From Pseudarthrobacter siccitolerans (GTDB lineage Bacteria; Actinomycetota; Actinomycetes; Actinomycetales; Micrococcaceae), in assembly GCF_030823375.1 (NCBI RefSeq), contig NZ_JAUSXB010000001.1, positions 1,116,001-1,180,000 on the forward strand: a stretch of DNA of 64,000 nt, given 5' to 3'. The translations under genes and the position numbers were made by a program. This document shows positions 35,968 to 44,119 of the stretch, in pieces; the stretch's first letter is position 1; every line of letters begins with the position of its first letter. The notes below the pieces were generated by a model that saw only the letters and a list, made by a program, of their open reading frames with translations, was not told the origin of the DNA and made no database searches.

Positions 35968-37203
35968 TTAGTTCCTGCACAGTCTAGTTGGTTGTACACA
36001 CGCCGGGAGGCCGGACGTGTCCTGGCCGGAGCCGGCAAGTTCGACGGCGTCCCTCGCCTCTGCGAGGTTCTCAACCTTGACCACCTGCAGGCCGTCCGGA
36101 ACATGCCCCACCACTTCCCCGCAGTTCGCAGCGGGGGCAAGGAACAGTGTGGCTCCCCCGGCGCGTGCCCCCTGCATCTTCTGCCCGATGCCGCCGATGG
36201 GTCCGACAGTGCCGTCCGGGGAGATGGTTCCCGTCCCGGCAAAGTGCTTTCCGCCGGTGAGGTCACCCGGGGTGACGGTGTCGATAATGCCGAGCGAGAA
36301 CATGAGTCCGGCGCTGGGGCCGACCACCTTGTCCAAGGCAATCTGCACGTGGAAGGGGAAGGTGAACCGGTACTTGAGCATCACGCCAAGGATGAACCGG
36401 CCCGCCCCGTTGTCCTTGGGAGCGATCTCCGTTGAAACCATCTGGCCGTCCCGTTCCACCACCACGGTGGCGGGAGCACCTTTTCCTGCCGCCAGTTCTC
36501 CCTGAATCACGCTGAGGGAGGTGATCTCCTTGCCGTTGATCGTCCTCAGGATGTCCCCCGGCTCGATCTTCCCGGCGGCGGCGGAACTGTCTGACAAGCC
36601 TGCAGCCTGCAGCTGCTGCCCAAACGGAATGTCCAGTTCCTTCAAAGCTGAAGCCACCGCGTTTTCCTGGGAAGTGGCCATGGCTTCCGTGCCCTGCTCA
36701 TTGGCCTCCTCCTTGGTGGTACCAGCAGGGTAGATCAGCTCTTCCGGGTACACCGCTTTCGAACGGTCAAGCCACGCAGAGAAAGCCCCCAGGATGCTTA
36801 CGGGCCCGCTGGGGCCGCCGTCGACGTAGACGGTGGTCAGATCAAGGTTTCCCGCCGCCGGATACGTTTCCTGGCCGGTGACGCTGATGACCGGGCTTCC
36901 CTGGCTCTGGCCCAGGGTGTTGAAGGTGGGGCCGGGCGATTCAATGACATAGGGCACCGGCAGGGTGCCCGCCGCGATTCCCAGCCCAAGGGCAGCCATG
37001 CCGGCCACCATCATGGCGGAGACCTTGGGACTTCGGCGGCCTGGTTCGGTGAGTCCCGTTTCCGTTGGCGGAGCCCATGGGCCGGCTGGCGCGCTGACGG
37101 GTTCACGGCCGGCGCCAGGCTCTACTGTTTCCTCAGGCCAGGGGCGGGACTGGAGCTCGGCAGCGTGGTCCTCTGAAGGGTGGCTGCCACGGGTTGTAGT
37201 CAC
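35968..37203 (-). CDS. PDZ domain Lon-like serine protease (YlbL type, S16)
   Basis: A 411-residue membrane-anchored protease. A cytosolic tail (1-60) precedes one helix (about 63-85), a PDZ domain (about 160-250, with KIEPGDILRTINGKEI) and a Lon-type S16 domain. The catalytic dyad is visible: Ser in VGPSAGLMFSLG and Lys in GGIGQKMQGA. It lacks the AAA+ domain of true Lon, so it probably processes proteins outside or at the membrane without ATP. GTG 37203 lies 7 nt after a TAGTGT box, suggesting a leaderless mRNA. Confidence 0.9.
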   Translation of the reverse strand: MTTTRGSHPSEDHAAELQSRPWPEETVEPGAGREPVSAPAGPWAPPTETGLTEPGRRSPKVSAMMVAGMAALGLGIAAGTLPVPYVIESPGPTFNTLGQSQGSPVISVTGQETYPAAGNLDLTTVYVDGGPSGPVSILGAFSAWLDRSKAVYPEELIYPAGTTKEEANEQGTEAMATSQENAVASALKELDIPFGQQLQAAGLSDSSAAAGKIEPGDILRTINGKEITSLSVIQGELAAGKGAPATVVVERDGQMVSTEIAPKDNGAGRFILGVMLKYRFTFPFHVQIALDKVVGPSAGLMFSLGIIDTVTPGDLTGGKHFAGTGTISPDGTVGPIGGIGQKMQGARAGGATLFLAPAANCGEVVGHVPDGLQVVKVENLAEARDAVELAGSGQDTSGLPACVQPTRLCRN

Positions 37204-37210
37204 TGAACCA

Positions 37211-37216
37211 ACACTA
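37211..37216 (-). promoter_or_regulatory. -10 box TAGTGT for leaderless YlbL-type protease mRNA
   Basis: TAGTGT is 7 nt from GTG 37203. There is no purine-rich ribosome site between the box and the start codon. Confidence 0.45.
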
Positions 37217-37339
37217 CGCGGTGCCCGGCTGCTCCAGTTCTTTGCCTACAGCGAACGGTAACGAAGTGCGGCAGACAGCCGACCGGGACCGGGGTAGCGT
37301 GAAGGTTGAGCACCAGTCACACCGACGATCGGCGGGATC

Positions 37340-38815
37340 ATGACCTCCAACCCACTTAATCCGTCTAACGGCGACGATACCCCCAAGGACCCGTTGACCG
37401 AGATGCTGCAAAACCTGATGGGCGGCAAGGGGATGGAGAATTTCGACCCGGCCGAACTCGCCAAGGCAGCCGGCCTTCCCAACGACCCGAATCTGCTGGC
37501 CCAGATGTTCTCCCAGGTGCAGGCCATGATGAGCGCACCGTCCGAGGGGCCAGTGAACTGGCAGCTTGCCCACGAGAACGCCCGACGCGTTGCAGCGGCG
37601 AGTGCCGATCCGTCGGTTACCTCGCAGCAGTCCCGCGAAGTGGACGAGGCCCTGCGGCTCGCCGAACTGTGGCTCGATCCCGTCACAGACCTTCCCGCTA
37701 CGGGCCTGATCGGCCGGGCATGGTCCCGTGCGGAATGGGTCGAGGCCACGCTGGGCACCTGGAAGCGGCTCACCGAGCCGGTGGCGAACAGCATCGCCAA
37801 TGCGCTGTCCTCTGCCATGACCGAGCAGATGCCCGAAGAGATGAAGTCGATGATGGGCGGGGCCTCGTCCATGCTCCAGAACATGGGCGGTGCCATCTTC
37901 GGCATGCAGCTGGGACAAGCCATCGGCGCCCTTTCCCAGGACGTGGTCAGTTCCACCGACATCGGCGTACCCCTGGCCGACCTTGAAATGGCCCTGCTGC
38001 CCGTCAACATCACCGCCTTCGGGGAAGGGCTCTCCTTGCCCGAAAACGACATCCGGCTCTTCCTCGCCGTCCGGGAAGCTGCCCACGCAAGGCTGTTCGT
38101 GCAGGTCCCGTGGCTGCGCGGCCACCTGCTGGGCGCCATCGAGGCCTACGCCCGTGGCATCCACATCGACACCTCCCGCATTGAAGAGCTGGCCCGGGAC
38201 CTGGACCCCAGCAATCCCGAGGGCATCCAGGAAGCCCTGTCGCAGGGCGTGTTTATGCCCCAGCGGACTCCTGCGCAGGACCAGGCACTGGAGAAACTCG
38301 AGACGGCGCTGGCCCTCGTGGAAGGCTGGGTGGACGAGCTCACGGCCGCGGCCACGGAGAAGCTGCTGCCCTCCGCCGGCGCGCTGCGGGAAACAGTGCG
38401 GCGCCGCCGGGCCACTGGCGGGCCCGCGGAGCACGCCTTCGCTGCCCTGGTGGGGCTCGAGCTTCGCCCCCGCCGCCTGCGGGACGCCGCAACCCTCTGG
38501 GCCACCTTGAAGGAAGAGCGCGGCATCGAGGGCCGCGACGCGATCTGGCACCACCCCGATCTCCTGCCCACCGCCGAGGACCTGGACGATCCAAAGGGTT
38601 TCAGCGGACGCCGCAAGCTGGCCGAGGCAAGTGACAGCGAAGTGGACGACGCCCTGCAGAAGCTCCTGAGCGGCGGGTTTGACGAGTCCCCGTCGGCCGG
38701 GACGGAAGAGGCCGACGGCGGGACGGCCGGCGGCGGGACGGCCGGCGGCGGCCAGGCTGACGGAAACCAGAGCCAGGACGACCAGAAGGGCGAGGACGGC
38801 GGGCCGAAAAGCTAA
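37340..38815 (+). CDS. zincin-like putative hydrolase (DUF2342 family)
   Basis: A 491-residue cytosolic protein of the actinobacterial family annotated as zinc-dependent metalloprotease. The proposed metal-binding helix reads REAAHARLFVQVPW (about residues 233-246), in which only part of a classical HExxH motif is present. An N-terminal Met/Gly/Gln-rich stretch and a C-terminal Gly/Asp/Gln-rich tail with GGTAGGGTAGGG flank the core. Proteolytic activity is presumed, not shown by the sequence. It diverges from the Lon-like protease, as in mycobacteria. A TAGCGT -10 box at 37295-37300 would give a leader of about 33 nt. Confidence 0.85.
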   Translation: MTSNPLNPSNGDDTPKDPLTEMLQNLMGGKGMENFDPAELAKAAGLPNDPNLLAQMFSQVQAMMSAPSEGPVNWQLAHENARRVAAASADPSVTSQQSREVDEALRLAELWLDPVTDLPATGLIGRAWSRAEWVEATLGTWKRLTEPVANSIANALSSAMTEQMPEEMKSMMGGASSMLQNMGGAIFGMQLGQAIGALSQDVVSSTDIGVPLADLEMALLPVNITAFGEGLSLPENDIRLFLAVREAAHARLFVQVPWLRGHLLGAIEAYARGIHIDTSRIEELARDLDPSNPEGIQEALSQGVFMPQRTPAQDQALEKLETALALVEGWVDELTAAATEKLLPSAGALRETVRRRRATGGPAEHAFAALVGLELRPRRLRDAATLWATLKEERGIEGRDAIWHHPDLLPTAEDLDDPKGFSGRRKLAEASDSEVDDALQKLLSGGFDESPSAGTEEADGGTAGGGTAGGGQADGNQSQDDQKGEDGGPKS

Positions 38816-38821
38816 GCCGGC

Positions 38822-39478
38822 CTAGTCGGCGTCGCCGGGCCAGCTTTCGCCGTGCCAGTTTTCGTCGGGCCAGTTTTCGTCGGGCCAGGGTTCCTGCCCT
38901 GGCCGGGCGGTGTGCGGCACATCGGGTGCTCCGGCGTCCTTGAGACCGCGCGCCATGGCGAAGGACACACCTTCCAGGAAGGCCTTCGCGCGCGCCGTCT
39001 CGGGGTAGGCCTCAAGCAGCTTCCAGAAGGCAGCGTTGTGCCCTGCCACCAGGAGGTGAGCCAGCTCGTGCAGCAGCACGTAGTCGATGACCCACTGGGG
39101 CATGGGACGAAGCTTGTCAGAGAGGCGAATGGTGCCTTCGGCCGGGGTGGCCGAACCCCAGCGCGAGTTCTGGTTACTGACCCAGCGAACTGACGCAGGC
39201 CTCGAACGCCCGCCGAGGTACCGTTCGGACAGCTGGGCGGCGTGGGCGGCCAGGGCGGCGTCAGAGGCTGGCCGCTTCCGGCCGGAAGCGGTGCGGCGTT
39301 CCCCCTGCTTGTGCAGCTTGGCGAGCATCCGCTGGACCCATTCCTTTTCCTGGGCGGCGGTGAACCGTGCCGGGATGGCCACCACGGCCGTCCCGTTCTC
39401 CCAGAAAGCGGCAACGGTCCGTGTTCGGCGGGCGGAGCGGCGGACCTCGACGGGAGCGCCGTCCGCTGTGGTGATCAT
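38822..39478 (-). CDS. YgjP-like M48-type metallopeptidase (DUF45)
   Basis: A 218-residue putative zinc peptidase. The metal site is HELAHLLVAGHNAAFW (HExxH plus the later His), preceded by SRWGSATPAEGTIRL, which is typical of the YgjP/WLM group and often linked to DNA-damage functions. The C-terminus carries a short Trp/Pro/Asp/Glu repeat (WPDEN, WPDEN, WHGES) coded by a 15-nt tandem repeat. Its ATG overlaps the uvrD2 stop (ATGA), so it is co-translated with the helicase. It ends 6 nt from the convergent DUF2342 gene. Cytosolic. Confidence 0.85.
   Translation of the reverse strand: MITTADGAPVEVRRSARRTRTVAAFWENGTAVVAIPARFTAAQEKEWVQRMLAKLHKQGERRTASGRKRPASDAALAAHAAQLSERYLGGRSRPASVRWVSNQNSRWGSATPAEGTIRLSDKLRPMPQWVIDYVLLHELAHLLVAGHNAAFWKLLEAYPETARAKAFLEGVSFAMARGLKDAGAPDVPHTARPGQEPWPDENWPDENWHGESWPGDAD
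38839..38883. repeat. three 15-bp tandem units in the metallopeptidase 3' end
   Basis: Two identical units GCCAGTTTTCGTCGG (38854-38868, 38869-38883) follow a diverged copy at 38839-38853. Each encodes a Trp-containing pentapeptide of the protein's C-terminus. Copy number may vary between strains. Confidence 0.85.
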
Positions 39479-41607
39479 AGCGAGGTGCTTTCCAGCAGGA
39501 CCCGGAGGACGTCTTCGCCGTAGCGTTCCAGCTTGGACGGTCCCACTCCGGCAAGCGCGGCAAGTTCCTCCAGTGAGGAAGGCTTGGCCTCGGCAATCGC
39601 TGTAAGCGTGGCGTCGGTGAACACCACAAAGGCAGGAACGTCGGCGGACAGGGCGGTCTCACGGCGCCACGTCCTGAGGGCCTCGAAAGTCTGTTCCTCA
39701 TAGCTCGGCGGGCAGGAGTTGCAGCGCCCCACCTTGCGCTCCGCTCCCGTGCCGAGCATGCTCCCGCAAACCCTGCACACCGCCGGCGCAGCGGCCTTGC
39801 GGCGCGGCGCGGGCCCTTTACCGCGGGCGCTTGAGCTGGCCACCGAATCAGGGCGCAGCCCGTCCAGGAACCTGGACGGCTTGCGGTTGGCCCGGCCGCC
39901 CGGGGTCCGGGCCGTGGACCAGGAGAGTGAGAGGTGTTCGCGGGCACGGGTGATGCCTACGTACAGGAGCCGCCGTTCTTCATCGACGGATTCGGGCGAG
40001 TCTGCGAAGGAGATGGGCATCAACCCTTCGCTGAGCCCCACCAGGAACACCGCATCCCACTCCAGGCCTTTGGCCGCGTGCAGGGACGCCAGGGTGACGC
40101 CCTGCACCGTAGGCGCGTGCTGGGCCAGGGACCGCTCCTGAAGTTCGTTCACGAATTCAGCCAGGCCAAACTCCGGGCCGCGCGACTGGACGAGTTCGTC
40201 GGCCAGGGCCACCAGCGCCGCCAGGGATTCCCAGCGTTCGCGCAGTGCGCCGCCGTTGTGGGGTGGTGCGTCGGTGTAACCAAGGGAAGCCACGATGTCG
40301 CGCACAAGCTGGCCAAGGGGTTCCGGCGATTCCGCCGAGACTGCCCGGGTGGCGGCGCGCAGCTGAAGGATGGCGTCGCGGACCTCCTTGCGGGCAAAGA
40401 ACCGCTCTCCCCCGCGCAGCTGATAGCCGATGCCTGCGGCGGCAAGGGCCTGTTCGTAGGCTTCGGACTGGCCGTTGGTGCGGAAGAGGACGGCCACCTC
40501 GCTGGCCGGTGTGCCGGCATCGAGCAGTGCTTTGATCTTTTGCGCCACGGTGGCAGCTTCCGCTTCATCGTCCGAGCACTCGGTGAACTGCGGAACGGGC
40601 CCGCCGGGGCGCTGCGCCACCAGCTGCAGCGGTGCGGCCCAGGCGGCGTCAGCAACGGGACCGCCGCTGCGCCTGCCGGCCAGGAGATCGTTGGCGAGCT
40701 TCACCACTTGGGGCGTGGAGCGGTAGTCCCTGACCAGCTTCACCACGTTGGCCTGCGGGTAGCGGGCTTTGAACTCCAGGAGGTGCTTCGGGGAGGCGCC
40801 GGTAAACGAGTAGATGGTCTGGCTGGCATCTCCGACGACGCACAGCTCGTCCCGGCCGCCCAGCCACAGTTCAAGGAGCCGCTGCTGCAGCGGGGAGACG
40901 TCCTGGTACTCGTCCACCACAAAGTGCCGGTACTGCTCGCGGACGGTGGCAGCCACCTTCTCGTCCTCCTGCAGGATGCCCACCGTAATCAGCAGGACGT
41001 CCTCGAAGTCGATGACGTTGCGGTCCGTCTTGACGTCTTCGTAGGACTGGAAGACCCTGGCCACCGCCGTGAGGTCGAAGCCGCCGGGCGTTCCCCGGTC
41101 CTGCGCGTTCTCGAGGTAGTTGGCAGGGGTCAGCATGGACACTTTGGCCCATTCGATTTCGGAAGCAAGATCGCGGATGGACGCCCTGTCCGTGCTCAAC
41201 CGCAGCCGCCGGGCAGCTTCGGCGATCATCTGGGCCTTGTGGTCCAGCAGGTTGGGCAGCGTCCCGCCCACCGCCTGCGGCCAGAAGAACTGCAGTTGGC
41301 GCAGCGCCGCGGCATGGAAGGTGCGGGCCTGGACGTTGCCGGCCCCGAGGTCACGCAGCCGGCTCCGCATCTCAGCCGCCGCCCGGGCCGTGAAGGTCAC
41401 GGCCAGCAGGCGCTGGGGTGTGTAGACCCCCGAATGGACTCCGTAGGCGATGCGGTGGGTGATGGCGCGGGTCTTGCCGGTGCCGGCACCCGCAAGGACG
41501 CACAGGGGCCCGTTGAGGGTGCTGGCCACCTCGCGCTGCTCGGCGTCCAGGCCGCCAAGGATACGGTCCTCCAGGGATGCTGCGCCGTCAAAATTCTGTG
41601 TAGTCAC
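39475..41607 (-). CDS. ATP-dependent DNA helicase UvrD2
   Basis: A 710-residue superfamily 1A helicase. Walker A is GAGTGKT (about residues 40-46), Walker B ends in DEYQDVSPLQ, and the later motifs include the L-V-R-D-Y-R-S-T-P-Q helix and VFLVGLSEGLMP. The C-terminus has a tetracysteine (CRVCG...CNSC, about 622-643) and an HRDC domain (about 640-710), both typical of actinobacterial UvrD2. It unwinds duplex DNA 3'-5' in repair. GTG 41607 is the start. Downstream it overlaps the YgjP-like gene. Neighbours match the mycobacterial uvrD2-nudC arrangement. Confidence 0.93.
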   Translation of the reverse strand: MTTQNFDGAASLEDRILGGLDAEQREVASTLNGPLCVLAGAGTGKTRAITHRIAYGVHSGVYTPQRLLAVTFTARAAAEMRSRLRDLGAGNVQARTFHAAALRQLQFFWPQAVGGTLPNLLDHKAQMIAEAARRLRLSTDRASIRDLASEIEWAKVSMLTPANYLENAQDRGTPGGFDLTAVARVFQSYEDVKTDRNVIDFEDVLLITVGILQEDEKVAATVREQYRHFVVDEYQDVSPLQQRLLELWLGGRDELCVVGDASQTIYSFTGASPKHLLEFKARYPQANVVKLVRDYRSTPQVVKLANDLLAGRRSGGPVADAAWAAPLQLVAQRPGGPVPQFTECSDDEAEAATVAQKIKALLDAGTPASEVAVLFRTNGQSEAYEQALAAAGIGYQLRGGERFFARKEVRDAILQLRAATRAVSAESPEPLGQLVRDIVASLGYTDAPPHNGGALRERWESLAALVALADELVQSRGPEFGLAEFVNELQERSLAQHAPTVQGVTLASLHAAKGLEWDAVFLVGLSEGLMPISFADSPESVDEERRLLYVGITRAREHLSLSWSTARTPGGRANRKPSRFLDGLRPDSVASSSARGKGPAPRRKAAAPAVCRVCGSMLGTGAERKVGRCNSCPPSYEEQTFEALRTWRRETALSADVPAFVVFTDATLTAIAEAKPSSLEELAALAGVGPSKLERYGEDVLRVLLESTSL

Positions 41608-41664
41608 TTTGCTGCTTTTTCGTCTCGACTACCGCGTGCTGGAGTCTGATGGATAAGTAAAGCT

Positions 41665-42687
41665 TCAGGCCCCTGCCCGGTCCTGAATCCGTCCGCCGAA
41701 CCAGTGCTCTATCAGGGAACGGGCGATCGACAACCGGCTGGAGATGGTGATCTCGCCGGCGCTCACGGCTTCCTGGAGTTCCTCCCGGCTGAACCAGCGG
41801 GCCCTGGTGACCTCCACGCCGTCGGGCGTTGCCTCGGCGTCTTCGGTGACAGCGGTAAATCCAAGCATAAGGGAGGCCGGGAAAGGCCACGACTGCGAGC
41901 CAAGGTACTGGCAGGCAGTTACCCTGACCCCTACTTCCTCATAAATTTCCCGGACTACGGCCTGTTCCAGGGACTCCCCCGGTTCCACAAATCCGGCGAG
42001 GGTGGAGTAGTTCTTTGCATCACGCGCCCCGCCGCCGCCCAGGAGCAGGCGGCCGTCCGGACCTACGACGGTGACGATGATGGCGGGGTCGGTGCGCGGG
42101 TAGTGTTCAGAGGAATCTGCCGGGCAGCGCCGCACCCAGCCCCCGGCTTCAATGTCCGTGGGCGATCCGCAGCGCGGGCAGTGCGTATGGGAGTCGTGCC
42201 AGTTGGCGATGGCGCTGGCTTCGACGAAAAGTGCTGTATGCGTGGGGGTGAGCCCGGCGGCAACCTCCCGGAACCCGGCCCAGACAGCATCCCCCGGAAT
42301 GCCGGCCGTCCCGGGCTCCACCGCCTCCGGCAGCACGAACAGCAGCAGCTCGGTGCCAGGGGGGAGGTCCGAATCCGGCAGGGCGGAGCCCAGGTAGACC
42401 GTCAGCCGGGGCGCTGCATCCGCAGCGGCAAGGGCGGCGTGCAGTTCGCGGGCTTTTGACAGGTACAGGCCGCCGTTGTGGATCAGCCCCTGCCGGCCGG
42501 AGAGGAGAACCGCCATGGTGTCCGCCCCGGCGAGCAACTCCTCCACCATTCCCGGCTTCGCCCGTGCCACGGAACCGCGGTCAACCAGCGCGGGCGGCAC
42601 CGGGAGGACCGTCTCCATCAGGTGGTTCGCCGGCAGCCGGACAGCGTTGCCCTGGTGGACCGGTGTTACAGACTCCGCATGGCTCAT
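41665..42687 (-). CDS. nudC: NAD(+) diphosphatase NudC
   Basis: A 340-residue Nudix hydrolase that cleaves NADH to NMNH and AMP and can remove NAD caps from RNA. The Nudix box runs GFVEPGES...REIYEEVG, and the NADH-specific signature SQSWPFPASLM follows 15 residues later. A zinc ribbon precedes it (CPRCG, then RRCPAD); the fourth cysteine of the classical ribbon is absent. ATG 42687 gives MSHAESV and lies 6 nt after a TACGGT box; the in-frame extension to 42876 runs into the divergent phosphotransferase gene and is rejected. Confidence 0.93.
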   Translation of the reverse strand: MSHAESVTPVHQGNAVRLPANHLMETVLPVPPALVDRGSVARAKPGMVEELLAGADTMAVLLSGRQGLIHNGGLYLSKARELHAALAAADAAPRLTVYLGSALPDSDLPPGTELLLFVLPEAVEPGTAGIPGDAVWAGFREVAAGLTPTHTALFVEASAIANWHDSHTHCPRCGSPTDIEAGGWVRRCPADSSEHYPRTDPAIIVTVVGPDGRLLLGGGGARDAKNYSTLAGFVEPGESLEQAVVREIYEEVGVRVTACQYLGSQSWPFPASLMLGFTAVTEDAEATPDGVEVTRARWFSREELQEAVSAGEITISSRLSIARSLIEHWFGGRIQDRAGA

Positions 42688-42693
42688 GTGTCC

Positions 42694-42699
42694 ACCGTA
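42694..42699 (-). promoter_or_regulatory. -10 box TACGGT for leaderless nudC mRNA
   Basis: TACGGT is six nt before ATG 42687. The interval GGACAC and the preceding GGT could also read as a poor ribosome site, so leaderless initiation is likely but not certain. Confidence 0.45.
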
Positions 42700-42827
42700 C
42701 TGACTGGGACCGACAAATTGATATTTGGCGGGCGCGCCAGCCGCTTCCGGCTGCCTGTCCTCCCCTGTTTTGGACTCTATTCGAAGACTCGCCGACCTCG
42801 GACCGGTATCTTGGACTGCACGCAATC

Positions 42828-42833
42828 TACCGT
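42828..42833 (+). promoter_or_regulatory. -10 box TACCGT for leaderless phosphotransferase mRNA
   Basis: TACCGT ends six nt before GTG 42840, with GGAACA between. This fixes the start codon and mirrors the divergent nudC promoter 129 bp away. Confidence 0.5.
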
Positions 42834-42839
42834 GGAACA

Positions 42840-44114
42840 GTGAGAAGAAAACCGATAGAACTGGCAGCCGTTGCAACCGCGGCAGTCCCGGGGCTGACCC
42901 CGACGGCCGTTAGCTCTGCCCCGGATGATCCGGCCGACTTCGACTCCGCGCTGCTACTCGATTCCGAGGGCAAGCGCTGGCGCGTCCGCTCACCCCGTCA
43001 CGCCGAAGCCAGCGCGCGGCTGGAAACGGAATTTCTTGTGCTGCGGGCCTTCGCCCCTGCCATCCGCGCCGAGCTTCCGTTCCTCATGCCCACCGTGGCG
43101 GGCAGTGTACGCCTGGGGACCCTCAGCACGTTTGTGTACTCGCACCTCGCCGGAAGCACCCGCAGCGTTGAGGAGCTCACAGCCGGCCCGGATGTCCTGG
43201 CCCGCGAAATCGGTGTAGCCCTCGCCGCCATCCACGACCTTCCGAGGTCGCTCGTCAGCAACGCCGACCTGCCCAGCTACACACCCAACGAGTTCCGGCA
43301 GCGCCGGCTCAACGAGCTGGACCAGGCGGCCACCACCGGAAAGATCCCGCCTGCCCTGCTGCTGCGCTGGGAACACGCCTTGGAAGACGTGTCGCTGTGG
43401 CGCTTCAACCCCAGTGTGGTGCACGGCGACCTGCACGAGGACAACCTCCTGGTGGAGGGCCAGCGGGTCACCGCGGTGACCGGGTGGACTGACTTGAGGA
43501 TCGGGGATCCGGCTGACGATTTCGCCTGGCTTGTTGCCTCCAATGAGCAGGATTTTGTGGATGCGGTCCTGGATGCCTACACGGCCAGCCGCAGGGACAC
43601 CCCTGACAACCACCTCCTGCGCCGGGCGGCACTGTCCGCCGAATTCGCCCTGGCCCAGTACCTGGTGAAGGGAATCGCCTCGGAGGACAGCGGCATGATC
43701 GCCGAAGCGGAAGAGATGCTTGCCACGCTCGATCGGGACGTTAAGGAGTACGGCGGGCAGCCGATCAGCGTGGAACCCCAGCCGGCAACGGTTGCCGGGG
43801 ATCCCGGAAATGTGCCTGTGGTCAGGGCGGCCGACGCCGGCGCCACGCCTTCAGTCGCGTCCGTCACGGTGGTGCCGGTGCCCGTCCCGGCCCCGGTCCA
43901 GCCTGCGGTCCTTGTGACGCCAATCCCGGCTGAGCCCGCGGCCGGCCCCGGGACTGACGGCTCAATTGGGGACGGCGAGGCTGCAACAGGCAGTAGCCAT
44001 GATCAGGGCCAGTCCAACCCAGGCACGGGAGCCGGGGAGTTCGGAGGGCCGGACGATACGTCCACCGCCGCGATCTCCATCATCGACCCCGCAAAGAGCC
44101 AGGCCAGTTCCTAG
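42840..44114 (+). CDS. APH-type phosphotransferase (possible pseudokinase)
   Basis: A 424-residue protein with the aminoglycoside/macrolide phosphotransferase fold. The catalytic loop HGDLHEDN is present (residues 195-202). The next motif, normally I-D-W with the metal-binding Asp, reads T-G-W (214-216), so that Asp is replaced by Gly, although the following G-D-P and the later Asp are kept. This may be a family trait or indicate loss of kinase activity. Residues 310-424 form a Pro/Ala/Val-rich, probably disordered tail. GTG 42840 is fixed by the -10 box six nt upstream. Its stop overlaps the adnB stop tail-to-tail. Substrate unknown; resistance should not be assumed. Confidence 0.8.
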   Translation: MRRKPIELAAVATAAVPGLTPTAVSSAPDDPADFDSALLLDSEGKRWRVRSPRHAEASARLETEFLVLRAFAPAIRAELPFLMPTVAGSVRLGTLSTFVYSHLAGSTRSVEELTAGPDVLAREIGVALAAIHDLPRSLVSNADLPSYTPNEFRQRRLNELDQAATTGKIPPALLLRWEHALEDVSLWRFNPSVVHGDLHEDNLLVEGQRVTAVTGWTDLRIGDPADDFAWLVASNEQDFVDAVLDAYTASRRDTPDNHLLRRAALSAEFALAQYLVKGIASEDSGMIAEAEEMLATLDRDVKEYGGQPISVEPQPATVAGDPGNVPVVRAADAGATPSVASVTVVPVPVPAPVQPAVLVTPIPAEPAAGPGTDGSIGDGEAATGSSHDQGQSNPGTGAGEFGGPDDTSTAAISIIDPAKSQASS

Positions 44115-44119
44115 GAACT
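44106..44119. repeat. 14-bp palindrome containing both convergent stop codons
   Basis: AGTTCCTAGGAACT is a perfect palindrome; its central CTAG provides the TAG stop of the phosphotransferase on the plus strand and of adnB on the minus strand. There is no room for a separate terminator between the genes. Confidence 0.8.

Noticed and set aside
42456..42839. In-frame upstream extension of the phosphotransferase
   Set aside because: It lies antisense to nudC; the GTG at 42840 has a -10 box six nt upstream and matches the expected N-terminus.
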